Part shown: positions 34,589 to 44,186 of the stretch, one piece after another | How the letters are laid out: each line of letters begins with the position of its first letter | Position numbering within the stretch: the first letter of the stretch is position 1 | Assembly: GCF_041021895.1 (NCBI RefSeq) | Contig: NZ_CP157428.1 | Span: forward strand, 1,984,001-2,048,000 | DNA length: 64,000 nt | Reading direction: 5' to 3' | From: Acinetobacter sp. XH1741 | Lineage (GTDB): Bacteria > Pseudomonadota > Gammaproteobacteria > Pseudomonadales > Moraxellaceae | Notes under the pieces: generated by a model | The model's input: the letters and a program-made list of their open reading frames with translations, nothing else | What the model was told of the DNA's origin: nothing | The model's database searches: none | Program-made: the position numbers and the translations under genes

Positions 34589-36823
34589 TTACCACTTATG
34601 GCTATAAGTCACTTTAAGCGTTATACCATTTGCAAGTAAGTGGCTGGTGTTATCGTTCGTTCTTAATAATTGGCTATAAAGCGGGTAGTACTTGCGGTTA
34701 AACATGTTTTCTAAACCAATGGTCATGGTGTCTTTCTTGTTCAGCGCAAAACTACTGATTAAATCTGCTGTGGTATAAGATTTTACATCGTAGCGACCGA
34801 AACTATTTACACCATTTAAGCGGTAATCTTCTGAACCGAAGTAAGTTGCTTGTAATCGGTTCGTCCAAGTTTCAGTTGGACTGTAAGAGATATAACCCGT
34901 GAGTTTTAATGGCGGAATACGGAAGCCCGTCATGTCTTGTTCACCACCATTTTGGGGTTTTTCACGGCCTTTCATCCATGTAACGCTACCACCAGTTCCC
35001 CAAACATTTGCATCATCAAGATAATCAAGCGTTGCTTCAACCCCAGTAACTTTTTCTTTGGTTCTTGCTAGTACTAAACCATTGTTGAATGATTGCACTG
35101 CGCCCAAGTCAGATGTTGAACGGAACACCGCTAAACTTGAAGAAATGTTATTAAAGTTACCTTTCCAACCGAGTTCATAATTATCAACCTTAACAGGCTC
35201 TAAGAATGACGAACCAAGGTTAAAACCTGTCCCTGCATTACGAATAATTAAACCGACATCAGGTAACTGAAAACCTTGGTTAAACGATGCATAAATCGAG
35301 TGTTGGTCGTTTGGTGAGAAAGTCACATTGGCATTGTATAACCACGCACTTGCTTTTACTTTTCCACCCGGAACCGTGTAAGGGTTGGTTTTGCCTAATT
35401 GTGATAAGGGAACGAAGCTATCAATTTGTGCATAGCTGTCTTCATAGCGTGTACCAGCTTCTGCTGACCATTGGTCGTTAAATCGGTGTTTTAACTGTAC
35501 AAAGCCACCCACACTTTGCGTGGTGAGCTCAGGTAAATAAATCAGTTTGCCGATTTTTACAAACTCTAAACCACCAGATTGATCATAAATTTTTTGATCG
35601 AAAATATCTAAAGGCATTTCGCTTTTTTCTCGGCTAAAATCGCCACCCCAAACCAATGAGGTATCACCTAAAAACTCAAGAGGAGTAGTAACCGTTAAGC
35701 GACTACCGAGTACATTATTTTCTTGATAGATCTGGTCGACTTGTTTTCCGCGGTTCGCGTTTGAACGGGCATCAAACGGTGAAAAACGGGTAAAGAAGTC
35801 GCGGTAATAAATTTGAGCATCAACCTTATTACCAAAAAAGTCTTTATGGTTATAGGTTAAATTGTAGATCTGGTTTTCATTTTTATTTTGGTCTTTGAGC
35901 TTTAAGCCTTTAATCGCTTTGGCTGGTACAGTTCCAGCAGGGCTATTCTTAACACTTGGGTCAGATGCATAATCTGAGTCTTGTTCAGCATTATAGTAGT
36001 TTGCAGCAAACTGTAGATATTGGTTGTCATCAATGTGGTAACCAAGCTTACCGCCGATGCTATAACCATTTGAGTCGTAAAGGTCGCCTTGACTTGGTTC
36101 GGGTGCAACGCGGTTACCACTTGCATCGTACGGGCTACCAATACGTTGATAACCAAAGTCGAGCGCATAGTCAAAGGCGTTAAAACTGCCCGTAAAATAT
36201 TGGTGAATATCGCCACTTAAAGCGTTAGAACGCAGATTTGTGAGAGGTGTTTGAAGTCCAACGACGGTTTTAGCCGTAGGTTCACCGCCCGCAGCTTTTG
36301 TGGTAATTGAAATAATACCGCCTGCAGCACCACCACCATAAATTGCGTTACTACCTCGAATCACTTCAATGTTGGCAATACTTTCAGGGTCAATTGCTGA
36401 AAGTCCTCTCGCTGTATCACGAGTGAGGTTCATTGGCACACCATCAACCAAAATAAGTGCATTACGGCCACGCAAGGTTTGACCATAGTCGGTAATGGTT
36501 CGGCTTGAGTCAGACAGGCCCGGTACGGCTTTGGCTAAAACAGTCGCAATGTTGCCAGACGATCCATTTTTTAAAAGCTCAATTTGTTTTTCATCGAGTT
36601 TGGTGACTTGCTTGGCAGACGTAGAAAGTTCATCTGCACGTGTAGCGGCAATTGTAATAGTAGGGAGGGCTTCAGGTTTCTTTTCTGTTTCTGTGGTGTC
36701 AGAAGTTGAAGCTGCAAATGCTGAGTTTGAAAGAAAAATAGCTCCACCAAGTGAAAGAAGTGGAATGATATTTTTAACTTCAGACTTCCTCGTAAAAAGT
36801 TTATTACTTTTTTTATTTCCCAT
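34589..36823 (-). CDS. TonB-dependent ferric-siderophore receptor
   Basis: The 744-residue protein has a signal peptide (ending SAFAA, about residue 38), a TonB box-like stretch (LPTITIAATR), a plug domain (PGLSDSSRTITDYGQTLRGRNALILVDGVPMN) and a C-terminal 22-strand barrel ending TYSHKW. The plug resembles IutA, the receptor for the citrate-hydroxamate siderophore aerobactin, which fits a citrate-based ligand. It is preceded by a Fur-box-like site at 36861 and follows the siderophore synthesis operon by 152 bases in the same direction, so it is probably the outer-membrane importer for the product of that operon. Confidence 0.9.
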   Translation of the reverse strand: MGNKKSNKLFTRKSEVKNIIPLLSLGGAIFLSNSAFAASTSDTTETEKKPEALPTITIAATRADELSTSAKQVTKLDEKQIELLKNGSSGNIATVLAKAVPGLSDSSRTITDYGQTLRGRNALILVDGVPMNLTRDTARGLSAIDPESIANIEVIRGSNAIYGGGAAGGIISITTKAAGGEPTAKTVVGLQTPLTNLRSNALSGDIHQYFTGSFNAFDYALDFGYQRIGSPYDASGNRVAPEPSQGDLYDSNGYSIGGKLGYHIDDNQYLQFAANYYNAEQDSDYASDPSVKNSPAGTVPAKAIKGLKLKDQNKNENQIYNLTYNHKDFFGNKVDAQIYYRDFFTRFSPFDARSNANRGKQVDQIYQENNVLGSRLTVTTPLEFLGDTSLVWGGDFSREKSEMPLDIFDQKIYDQSGGLEFVKIGKLIYLPELTTQSVGGFVQLKHRFNDQWSAEAGTRYEDSYAQIDSFVPLSQLGKTNPYTVPGGKVKASAWLYNANVTFSPNDQHSIYASFNQGFQLPDVGLIIRNAGTGFNLGSSFLEPVKVDNYELGWKGNFNNISSSLAVFRSTSDLGAVQSFNNGLVLARTKEKVTGVEATLDYLDDANVWGTGGSVTWMKGREKPQNGGEQDMTGFRIPPLKLTGYISYSPTETWTNRLQATYFGSEDYRLNGVNSFGRYDVKSYTTADLISSFALNKKDTMTIGLENMFNRKYYPLYSQLLRTNDNTSHLLANGITLKVTYSHKW

Positions 36824-36860
36824 TGTCTCGCCCTGAGAGTGATTTTAAATTGACAGAATT

Positions 36861-36879
36861 ATAAATGAGAATCATTGTA
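36861..36879. promoter_or_regulatory. Fur box before the TonB receptor
   Basis: ATAAATGAGAATCATTGTA matches the Fur consensus GATAATGATAATCATTATC at 13 of 19 positions, including the core GAnAATCATT. It lies 38 bases before the receptor ATG. Confidence 0.7.
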
Positions 36880-36975
36880 ATTAACAATATTATTAATTGC
36901 TTTAAAATAATATATTTGAAATTTATTCAATGGATTAGGGGAATGGGTTTTTATTCCCCTAAAAGATTTGAACAG

Positions 36976-37749
36976 TTATGAAATGTCTTTAAAGGCATTT
37001 AGATGGTTTTGATGGGCACGGCGAATAATACTTCGGTCATCACCGAGTACAAAAAGCTGAACAGATTGCTGTTTCCAAGCCGCAATATCTTCTGGTTGTC
37101 GGGGAATGGCACAGAAATGCTTTTGACTATTTTTAGTCTTTATATACATCTCTTGAACTTTTTCTTTCACTTTTGGATGGCTGGTTTGCCATGGCATTCC
37201 CATAGATTGAGAAAGGTCGGCAGCACCTTCAAGAATAATATCAATGCCTTCGACTTTTAAGATTTCATCTAGCTGTTCTAGTCCTTCTAAGCTTTCAATC
37301 ATGGCAACCACAACCGTTTCATTTGCCGCTTGTTCAACAAAACTTGCTAAATCGTCCATGCCATATCGATTTAACCTTGTCGAATTTAGTCCTCTTTGCC
37401 CAAGCGGCATATAGTGACAATAGTTCACGGCTTCTTGTGCTTGCTGAGCATTTTCAATACGTGGAAACACAATGCCCGTTACCCCTGCATCGAGCAGAGG
37501 TAGTACGAGGTGGTTGGCGCTTAAAGGCACTCTTACAAACACATCGAGGTTCATGGTTCTAGCAGCTAAAATCATGGACTCGACTTGAGACGTACTAAAT
37601 AAAGTATGTTCCAAGTCGATAATAATAAAGTCATAGCCCGCAAGTGCCAGTTGTTCAACATTAATCGGAGAAGCTACGGAACAAAATATTCCGTAGAGCG
37701 TCTCGCCATGTGCTATTCGTTTCTTAAAAGAAATCGAATGCTTATTCAT
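36976..37749 (-). CDS. sbnG: HpcH/HpaI-family citrate synthase for siderophore synthesis (SbnG-like)
   Basis: The 257-residue protein belongs to the HpcH/HpaI aldolase family (IIIDLEHTLFS near residue 43, VFPRIENAQQA, AMIESLEGLEQLDEIL and GAADLSQSMGMP). In staphylococci SbnG is a non-TCA citrate synthase that makes citrate from oxaloacetate and acetyl-CoA for staphyloferrin B. Its position directly after the fused synthetase gene, overlapping it by 8 bases, is the same as in the sbn operon. A plain aldolase function is the alternative, but the context favours citrate supply. Confidence 0.8.
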   Translation of the reverse strand: MNKHSISFKKRIAHGETLYGIFCSVASPINVEQLALAGYDFIIIDLEHTLFSTSQVESMILAARTMNLDVFVRVPLSANHLVLPLLDAGVTGIVFPRIENAQQAQEAVNYCHYMPLGQRGLNSTRLNRYGMDDLASFVEQAANETVVVAMIESLEGLEQLDEILKVEGIDIILEGAADLSQSMGMPWQTSHPKVKEKVQEMYIKTKNSQKHFCAIPRQPEDIAAWKQQSVQLFVLGDDRSIIRRAHQNHLNAFKDIS

Positions 37750-40700
37750 ATTCGATTTCCTTAATCAGGCTAAGCGGGTTTGGTGTAGTTTGTACTCTTA
37801 AGCGAATTTCCGGAAGGAAGCGGCGGCTTGCAAGCTGTTCAATGTCGATGGTGTCATCTGTAAAGTTAAACAATTCATATCGTTCGCTAAATTCTGGATG
37901 AGCTTCTTTATGTTGATTGATGATAGTTCTTAACATGGTCCAGAATTTGATTTCATCGAAGTCATAATGTTCATTTAAGAAAATCGCTAACTCGGCTAGA
38001 TTTACAAACCACAGCGCATCTTGAGTAAAGTCTCTTAACTCATTTGGAGAGTGGGTTTCCAAGAACGAGTTCGGATTAATTTTGGCATGTTCCTTTGGTG
38101 CATCTTGCAAGTTAGGTAAAAGCTCTGGCTCACGTAAAAGATGACGGCTAAAACGGATTCCATCGTGGAAATCTTTCAAGGCAGCTTTAACGGGTAAGCC
38201 ATTTTTATGAATCAGTACCATGTTTTGTGCATGTGACTCTAAAGCAAGACCGTGGCACCATAAAATATGCATGATAGGTAAATAAGCATTGGTGAGTAGT
38301 TTTTCTAACCAGAACTCGATACCGTACTCTTGAATCCACTCATCAATGAGAGGTTTTTGGTCGATATCGAGTTGCATCAAGCCCGTGACTGGCGTTGCCG
38401 ATTCGCCTTCTTTTAAGTAGCTGTAAATACTTTCGCGCCAAATGCAGGCAAGTGCGCCGTATTGAACAGGCAGCGCAATTTGTTGGTTAACCGAAAGACC
38501 GCCAATCTCTCTTAAAATAACAGGCTTGCGCTGTTTTTCTAAAATAGGGTCTTGCTCAACAATGTTATACAGCCAGTCACTCATTTTTGCCGCATTTTGA
38601 ACGGTATGTGGTGCTAATACACGAGAGGTCGAAGTATTAACCAAATTCATTGCCAACTTGAGAGAAAGCGCCGAGATATCACTAATATTTGATAAAGTTC
38701 GAATCGACTGCTGCGGTAAATAAGTCGGACCTTCAATATCTAACGGAATGATCAGTTGGTTGCTGATTGCATCTTGATAATACAGTTCAATAATTTTATC
38801 CCACTGCCACGGATGAATTGGGGTAAGGATATAATCTTTAAAATCTACATTTTTCTCTTTCAATTGACCGTTAATGGCTTGTAAATCTTTTTCTGAAAAA
38901 TGCTGTTTATAAAGTTGCTCTAAATTAATCGTTTCGCTTAAAACCAGTTTGCATAAACTGTTATGAGTCGCTGCCCATTGAACCGTAAATCCTTCAGAAA
39001 GCTCGGGTGCATATTTTTGGTTTTCTTTTAAATCGAAGCCAATACGAGACTTAAAACTTGGGTGATATAAATGGGCGTTGGTAATTCGTGCTTCTTGTTC
39101 TAGGTAAGACAAGGTTCTTAAAGGTTGAACAGGTGCTTGGCTCAAAGTCTGCGCATGTTTAACGTAAGTTAAATTCAGCTCATCATTAAAGTTTTGCCAT
39201 TTAACTGGGTCAGCTTCAATAATATTTTTGAGGTCAGCAAGTAGCGTTTTTAAGTTAGGGTGAGTTTCAGCGTCTAACGTAATATCAGAACGAACTAAGC
39301 TTGAAGGATCTAATTTAATTCGTTTAAAACTAAAGTGTCGTTTGGCCGCGCAGGTATAAAAAACAGTATCGGAAATATAGAATTTGATCTGACCTTTAGA
39401 AAACTCATATTTAAAAGTATTTTCAAAAATGAGCGCTTCTAATAATTGACTCATCACGCGATTTTCCGTGAGGGTTTTATAATTGGTTTGCTGAGTCGGT
39501 TGAAGAGGGCAAAGGTCTTCTGCACCGCGATATTTATAAATAGGGTTTTCAACTTCAATCCAGATCGGATTGCCACCGCTGTGGTAGAGCGTATTTAACA
39601 TATTTGCCTTGATTGGTAATGTGTGTGAATGAATTAATAAATCGCGGTATTGCTGACCTTTGGCGCTAAAGTTTTCTTGTGTGAGCGTAAGGCGAGTGGC
39701 TTGCCAAAGTTCGGCTTCTTCAATGGCCGTAACGCGTGCAATTGCACTGATGAGATGAGCAATGTGATTGATCACGAGGTAATATTTTAAAAAGGTCCAT
39801 GCATCTTTTTGAGAGAACCAAACAGTACTATCTTCAGAAATGGATGAGTCGTCTTCTATCATTTTTGGAACAATGCTAATGCCTTCCATGTCTCGAAGAA
39901 TAAGGCGATGCGGATAGCCATTTTTAAATTCCATTAAGCTGTTTTGCATGTGCGCTTCTACGCTAATGCCTTTGTTTGCAAACAACTCAACTAATGGAAT
40001 AAGCGAAACTTTAACGTACTGTTTCCACCAAAAAGTAATGAAGTCTTTCGCATCTTTCGATTGCAAATTTTGATTCGGTGCTGCTTGTTGAATAAAGCTT
40101 AAAAGTGGGATTTCATGGTTTTCATTTTCTTCAACTAAGCCACCGAGCATTCTGGTATTTTCTAATACTTTAGGTGTAAGTCCCGCTCTATAAATAATGC
40201 CAAATGAACTCTCAAGCTCAGGTATTTTGACTGTTTTTGCCTCTAACTCTGGCAGAATCACAAGGTCTGGATATTGCTCATTAATCTTGTGATTAATAAT
40301 AATTTTGCTCGCATCAATCGCGCGTTCCATTTCATCCATTGGGTTATTACGAATGAAACTGGTAATTCGTACATCAATAGAGAGTTTTAAGAACAGGTTC
40401 GATTGAGGTAACCACACCGTGCGAACGGATGAGGTTGGCCATACGGTTTGACCTAAGGCTCCCAGATAGATCACGTCTTGGCTATCTAAATGTTTTTTTA
40501 AAGACGGATGTTGAAGTAAGAAATTGGCTTGCCACGGGTGGGTTGGCATTAACTCATAATTTGCTAAGCTCTCTTGCAAATGCTCTTTTGCAGCTTCTAA
40601 AACTTCATTTTCAATATGGTGAGAAGGTTCGGTTTCGCTGACCAGCTTTTCGATTAAAGAAGAATGAACCGCAAAGTAGTGGAGTTGGAAACTTGCGCCT

Positions 40701-41269
40701 AACTCAGGGCTATACTTTTTCATGTCTTCTTTAGAAAAACCTAAGTTGGCTTTAGAGGTCACATGAAAAGGGTGCCCATATAACATGCCTTGTTCAGTAG
40801 CCTGAAAACCGCTTAACGCTTTAGTTGATGTTTGGGAAGGCTTATTTTTTAAAAAGAATTTTGTGTTCTCGATACTATTGGCAATATCGGAGTACAGATT
40901 CTTATTTTGGTTTTTGTCTTTAAATAAGCTATTCAGTTCATCTGTAATCAGCTTCACTAACTGTTTAGGATCCGTGAGTGAGTCAAATGTATGGTCGCTT
41001 AAGTTTTGTAGGATAAAACCACGTTGATATCTATGGTAACCGGTGGTCGATAAGTGCTGAACTGCGCCATAAACAACTGTGTTAGATGCATTAAATGTAT
41101 AAGCAAAATATAGTGTGTCTGGTTGCTCCGCATATAGGGTGAATAAAGGCGAGTCTTGAGAGGGAATAATATGCTCCTCAAGATTCACTTTAAGTTCACG
41201 AAAGAACGTGTTCAGGTACTGTTCGAAAAGTTTATAAGACCATGCATCTGTTGTAATAATTGAGTTCAT
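37742..41269 (-). CDS. Fused double NIS siderophore synthetase (SbnE-SbnF-like)
   Basis: The 1,175-residue protein contains two complete IucA/IucC synthetase modules, each normally a separate protein of about 580-620 residues. Module 1 (about 1-590) has HPWQ near 242, SSVRTVWLP and EAHMQN near 435. Module 2 (about 600-1175) has HPWQ near 816, SIRTLSN and ESHAQN near 1009. Each module should join a carboxylate of citrate to an amine using ATP. The start is taken at 41269, where ATGA overlaps the stop of the MFS gene; the longer frame to 41356 lies inside that gene. Gene order suggests fused SbnE and SbnF activities. Confidence 0.9.
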   Translation of the reverse strand: MNSIITTDAWSYKLFEQYLNTFFRELKVNLEEHIIPSQDSPLFTLYAEQPDTLYFAYTFNASNTVVYGAVQHLSTTGYHRYQRGFILQNLSDHTFDSLTDPKQLVKLITDELNSLFKDKNQNKNLYSDIANSIENTKFFLKNKPSQTSTKALSGFQATEQGMLYGHPFHVTSKANLGFSKEDMKKYSPELGASFQLHYFAVHSSLIEKLVSETEPSHHIENEVLEAAKEHLQESLANYELMPTHPWQANFLLQHPSLKKHLDSQDVIYLGALGQTVWPTSSVRTVWLPQSNLFLKLSIDVRITSFIRNNPMDEMERAIDASKIIINHKINEQYPDLVILPELEAKTVKIPELESSFGIIYRAGLTPKVLENTRMLGGLVEENENHEIPLLSFIQQAAPNQNLQSKDAKDFITFWWKQYVKVSLIPLVELFANKGISVEAHMQNSLMEFKNGYPHRLILRDMEGISIVPKMIEDDSSISEDSTVWFSQKDAWTFLKYYLVINHIAHLISAIARVTAIEEAELWQATRLTLTQENFSAKGQQYRDLLIHSHTLPIKANMLNTLYHSGGNPIWIEVENPIYKYRGAEDLCPLQPTQQTNYKTLTENRVMSQLLEALIFENTFKYEFSKGQIKFYISDTVFYTCAAKRHFSFKRIKLDPSSLVRSDITLDAETHPNLKTLLADLKNIIEADPVKWQNFNDELNLTYVKHAQTLSQAPVQPLRTLSYLEQEARITNAHLYHPSFKSRIGFDLKENQKYAPELSEGFTVQWAATHNSLCKLVLSETINLEQLYKQHFSEKDLQAINGQLKEKNVDFKDYILTPIHPWQWDKIIELYYQDAISNQLIIPLDIEGPTYLPQQSIRTLSNISDISALSLKLAMNLVNTSTSRVLAPHTVQNAAKMSDWLYNIVEQDPILEKQRKPVILREIGGLSVNQQIALPVQYGALACIWRESIYSYLKEGESATPVTGLMQLDIDQKPLIDEWIQEYGIEFWLEKLLTNAYLPIMHILWCHGLALESHAQNMVLIHKNGLPVKAALKDFHDGIRFSRHLLREPELLPNLQDAPKEHAKINPNSFLETHSPNELRDFTQDALWFVNLAELAIFLNEHYDFDEIKFWTMLRTIINQHKEAHPEFSERYELFNFTDDTIDIEQLASRRFLPEIRLRVQTTPNPLSLIKEIEYE

Positions 41270-42471
41270 TCTTGTGCCTCTTTTAAAATTGTATCCATTA
41301 AGAATCTGTTCAAAATCACCACTAATCCCGCACTGATAAAAAATAGTGAGGTGCAAATTAATGCTGCGGTGATATTGAAAAATGAGTAGGTGAGCGTGAT
41401 GGTGATTGGGCCAATAAGCTGTCCTAAGACAAAGGCACTATTCGAAATGCCAATCACTTTTCCTTGGCTTTGAGCGCCAGCTTTTAGAGAAATGGTGTGT
41501 AGAATCGAAGGAATAAGGGCTGCAAAGCAAAAGCCTTGTATGAGTCGTAATACAAGAATGAGCCAGATATTCGAAACCCAGATCAATGCAAAAATCGTGA
41601 TACCGCAAATTAAAGATGCGTAAACGAAGTTATTAAAAGAATCTCCTTTATCATCATTTCGTTTTCCCCAATAGGTCGCCGCAATAAAGGCTGCTCCCCA
41701 TGAAAGCGCATGAATGGTGCCAGTTAAACTTGCAGCAGATAACGATGAATGAGTGCTTTGGCTTATTTCACTAATGTATAAAACGAAGCAAGACACTAAA
41801 CCAAAGCCGCCCGCTTGAACCAAAATGCCAGCGCTTAACCATGAAAAAATCGTTCTATCAAAGAAAGCGGGAAGCTTGGATTTCTCTTTGGTTTTTTGCG
41901 CCTCGGTTTTAACGGGATTGGTTAGTACAAATGACGCAATCACAATGAGTGTCATCACAACAAATGCTGTTGCGTTGAGTAATAGTTCAACCCGCCATTG
42001 ATCCATAAATATCCCGCCGAGCACGGGACCACATAGGCAAGCGAGCGCAACACTACTTTGTAGTTGCCCAAAAGCAGCACCTCGTTGTTGCTCATTAGAA
42101 AGATATGAAACATAAGCATTCAAAATCACTGAGAGACCGCAAAACCCAAGTAGAATTCGCGCGAAAATAAATAGATATAAATGCTGGGCGCTCGCCATAA
42201 GCAGGATTGAAATACAGAACCCAACCAGAGAAAGTAACAAGGCTTTTTTATGGCCGAATGTGTCAGATAGATGGCCCACAATCGGTGCTGTAAACAAACT
42301 GCCAATGGCAGGAGCTGCGAGTGCCAAACCTGCCCATATAGTGGGAGCACTCATATGCGCCGTCAGTTTTTCCATATAAAGCGGCATGATCGGAATAAGC
42401 ACCATGAGCCCAAAAGTGGAAAAAAACTGACAGAGCAAAATAATGAAATGATCTAGGCGAGATGAGCGCAT
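41266..42471 (-). CDS. sbnD: MFS siderophore exporter (SbnD-like)
   Basis: The 401-residue protein has about twelve membrane segments and major-facilitator loops such as GHLSDTFGHKKALLLS after helix 2. It sits between the two synthetase genes, exactly where sbnD, the staphyloferrin B exporter, lies in Staphylococcus. It should export the newly made siderophore through the inner membrane. The gene overlaps the fused synthetase gene by four bases (ATGA) and starts 3 bases after the previous stop, so it is part of a tightly coupled operon. Confidence 0.88.
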   Translation of the reverse strand: MRSSRLDHFIILLCQFFSTFGLMVLIPIMPLYMEKLTAHMSAPTIWAGLALAAPAIGSLFTAPIVGHLSDTFGHKKALLLSLVGFCISILLMASAQHLYLFIFARILLGFCGLSVILNAYVSYLSNEQQRGAAFGQLQSSVALACLCGPVLGGIFMDQWRVELLLNATAFVVMTLIVIASFVLTNPVKTEAQKTKEKSKLPAFFDRTIFSWLSAGILVQAGGFGLVSCFVLYISEISQSTHSSLSAASLTGTIHALSWGAAFIAATYWGKRNDDKGDSFNNFVYASLICGITIFALIWVSNIWLILVLRLIQGFCFAALIPSILHTISLKAGAQSQGKVIGISNSAFVLGQLIGPITITLTYSFFNITAALICTSLFFISAGLVVILNRFLMDTILKEAQE

Positions 42472-42474
42472 GAT

Positions 42475-44169
42475 TTAGATGTCCATGGTCTCATAGCTAG
42501 AAACAGATAAGCTGTGATAAGGGTTTGGCGTGTTTCCGATTTTACTTGGCATACCTGTAGAGTCGCTTTCTTGCGCAAGTAAAGGCGTCAGTAACTGTTT
42601 GAATGGCCAAGTCTTATTGTCAAAAAGATAGGTTTGAATTTGCGATTTTGTTTGCTCTGAAATCGGTTGGGTTTCTACAAAATCATGAATAGTGTCTTGC
42701 ACCATTTCCCAAAAATCGCTTTCTGTACGATCCGTATATTTCAAGGTCGCTAAAGCAATCGGATAAAGGTTAATTTGAATCCCTAAGGTAATGAAGTAGT
42801 TAAATAAGTCTTCATTTTTAGTAAAGATAAGATTATTCGGTGTGCTTGTATCAATGGTATAGATCGGAGGTGTAAAACCGCTTTCTTCAATGGCTGTGGT
42901 ACATATTCTTAAGGTATCGTGGTCACGTAAAATAAAGCATTTCAACTTATTATTTTCATAACACACCATGGTATTTTGCCCGTGACATTCAGGCATAATA
43001 CCTTTTGCCCAAAGCGTTAAGAATGTTTGAATAAAATAAACACTTAAGTCTTTTAATAATGTCCATTTATCTCCTTCAATGCCCAATGTTTCCCAAGGGT
43101 CAACATAGGTACAGCTTAAAGCTGACATGGTGATAGGCGTGACGTTTTTATCTTGGCAAAAGTCAGGTAAATGTCGAACTTGGCAACCGATTACTCCTAA
43201 ATTTTTTACAATCGGCTCTCGTTTACCCAGTACCCACCAGTGCGTTTCATTACTCAAAAAGAGACGATTTTTTAATAAAGAAGTTTGATTAATAACGTCA
43301 TTTAAAAAATCATAAGCCGTATGACCATTCATTAAATAACGGCCTGGCATAGAGCGGATTGCGCCTAATGTTTTGGCATTAGTCGAGAGTTTTAAATGCA
43401 GAGTAGGGTTTGTGTTATGAATAAGGGTTCTTAAAGAAGACGTCGGTAAACCAATGGTTGTGACATGGTTCAGGTCAATACCGCCATACTTATTTTCATC
43501 AAATTTTAAATAGCGATGTTGAGTCTCTAACAAAGGTAGGGCTAAGTAGTCATCTGAAAGCTCAGCCATTTTGTCAGCAATCAGACTTTCCTCAACTTTT
43601 GATAACAGAAGTTCTTTATGAGGAATTGACTCCATATTATTGATCACGTCATCTTTCTTAAAAGCCCACCAATACACCTCAATTTCTTTTTGAGTTGTAA
43701 GTGGTGCAAGTTCACCTTTTGAATGAGCAAACGGATGAAATGGACGGTCAGCTACCAGCGAGAGCAATTCACTTTTAATTAAAGGTGAAGAAAATGAAAG
43801 GGCAGACTGTAAAATTTGAGGAATTTTTTCAGCCGTTACTAAGTTGTCGAGCCAATAATTAACAGCTTTTTGATGGTGTGGTGAAGGCCACCAATTTGCT
43901 TGGGTTAAATAGTTAAAAACTTCAGAAATAGAAATTTTAGACGTCGCATGGTTTACGAGGTTATGAAGTAAAACGTCGGGTTGAGTGACATAGAAAGGAT
44001 TTACACCATCTACTTTTAAACAACTGAAATAGAGCTCCAACTCATCATTGAGAGTAATTGCCAGATAAGGCTTTTTATAGGAAATATAATCTCTAAAATC
44101 TCCGTAATTCTCCATGTAGAGAGCATCTATCGTTTTTTGTAGTTGGGTGGTGTAAATCCGATCTAACAT
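42475..44169 (-). CDS. sbnC: NIS siderophore synthetase (SbnC-like)
   Basis: The 564-residue protein is a third IucA/IucC-family synthetase, with ADRPFHPFAHSKGE near 140-155, the SSLRTLIH nucleotide-binding motif and ECHGQN in the C-terminal half. In staphyloferrin B synthesis SbnC attaches alpha-ketoglutarate to the citrate-containing intermediate; the equivalent activity is proposed here from position. It is more distant from the two fused modules than they are from one another. It lies 17 bases after the sbnB-like gene. Confidence 0.82.
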   Translation of the reverse strand: MLDRIYTTQLQKTIDALYMENYGDFRDYISYKKPYLAITLNDELELYFSCLKVDGVNPFYVTQPDVLLHNLVNHATSKISISEVFNYLTQANWWPSPHHQKAVNYWLDNLVTAEKIPQILQSALSFSSPLIKSELLSLVADRPFHPFAHSKGELAPLTTQKEIEVYWWAFKKDDVINNMESIPHKELLLSKVEESLIADKMAELSDDYLALPLLETQHRYLKFDENKYGGIDLNHVTTIGLPTSSLRTLIHNTNPTLHLKLSTNAKTLGAIRSMPGRYLMNGHTAYDFLNDVINQTSLLKNRLFLSNETHWWVLGKREPIVKNLGVIGCQVRHLPDFCQDKNVTPITMSALSCTYVDPWETLGIEGDKWTLLKDLSVYFIQTFLTLWAKGIMPECHGQNTMVCYENNKLKCFILRDHDTLRICTTAIEESGFTPPIYTIDTSTPNNLIFTKNEDLFNYFITLGIQINLYPIALATLKYTDRTESDFWEMVQDTIHDFVETQPISEQTKSQIQTYLFDNKTWPFKQLLTPLLAQESDSTGMPSKIGNTPNPYHSLSVSSYETMDI

Positions 44170-44186
44170 TTTAGTTATTCCTATTC

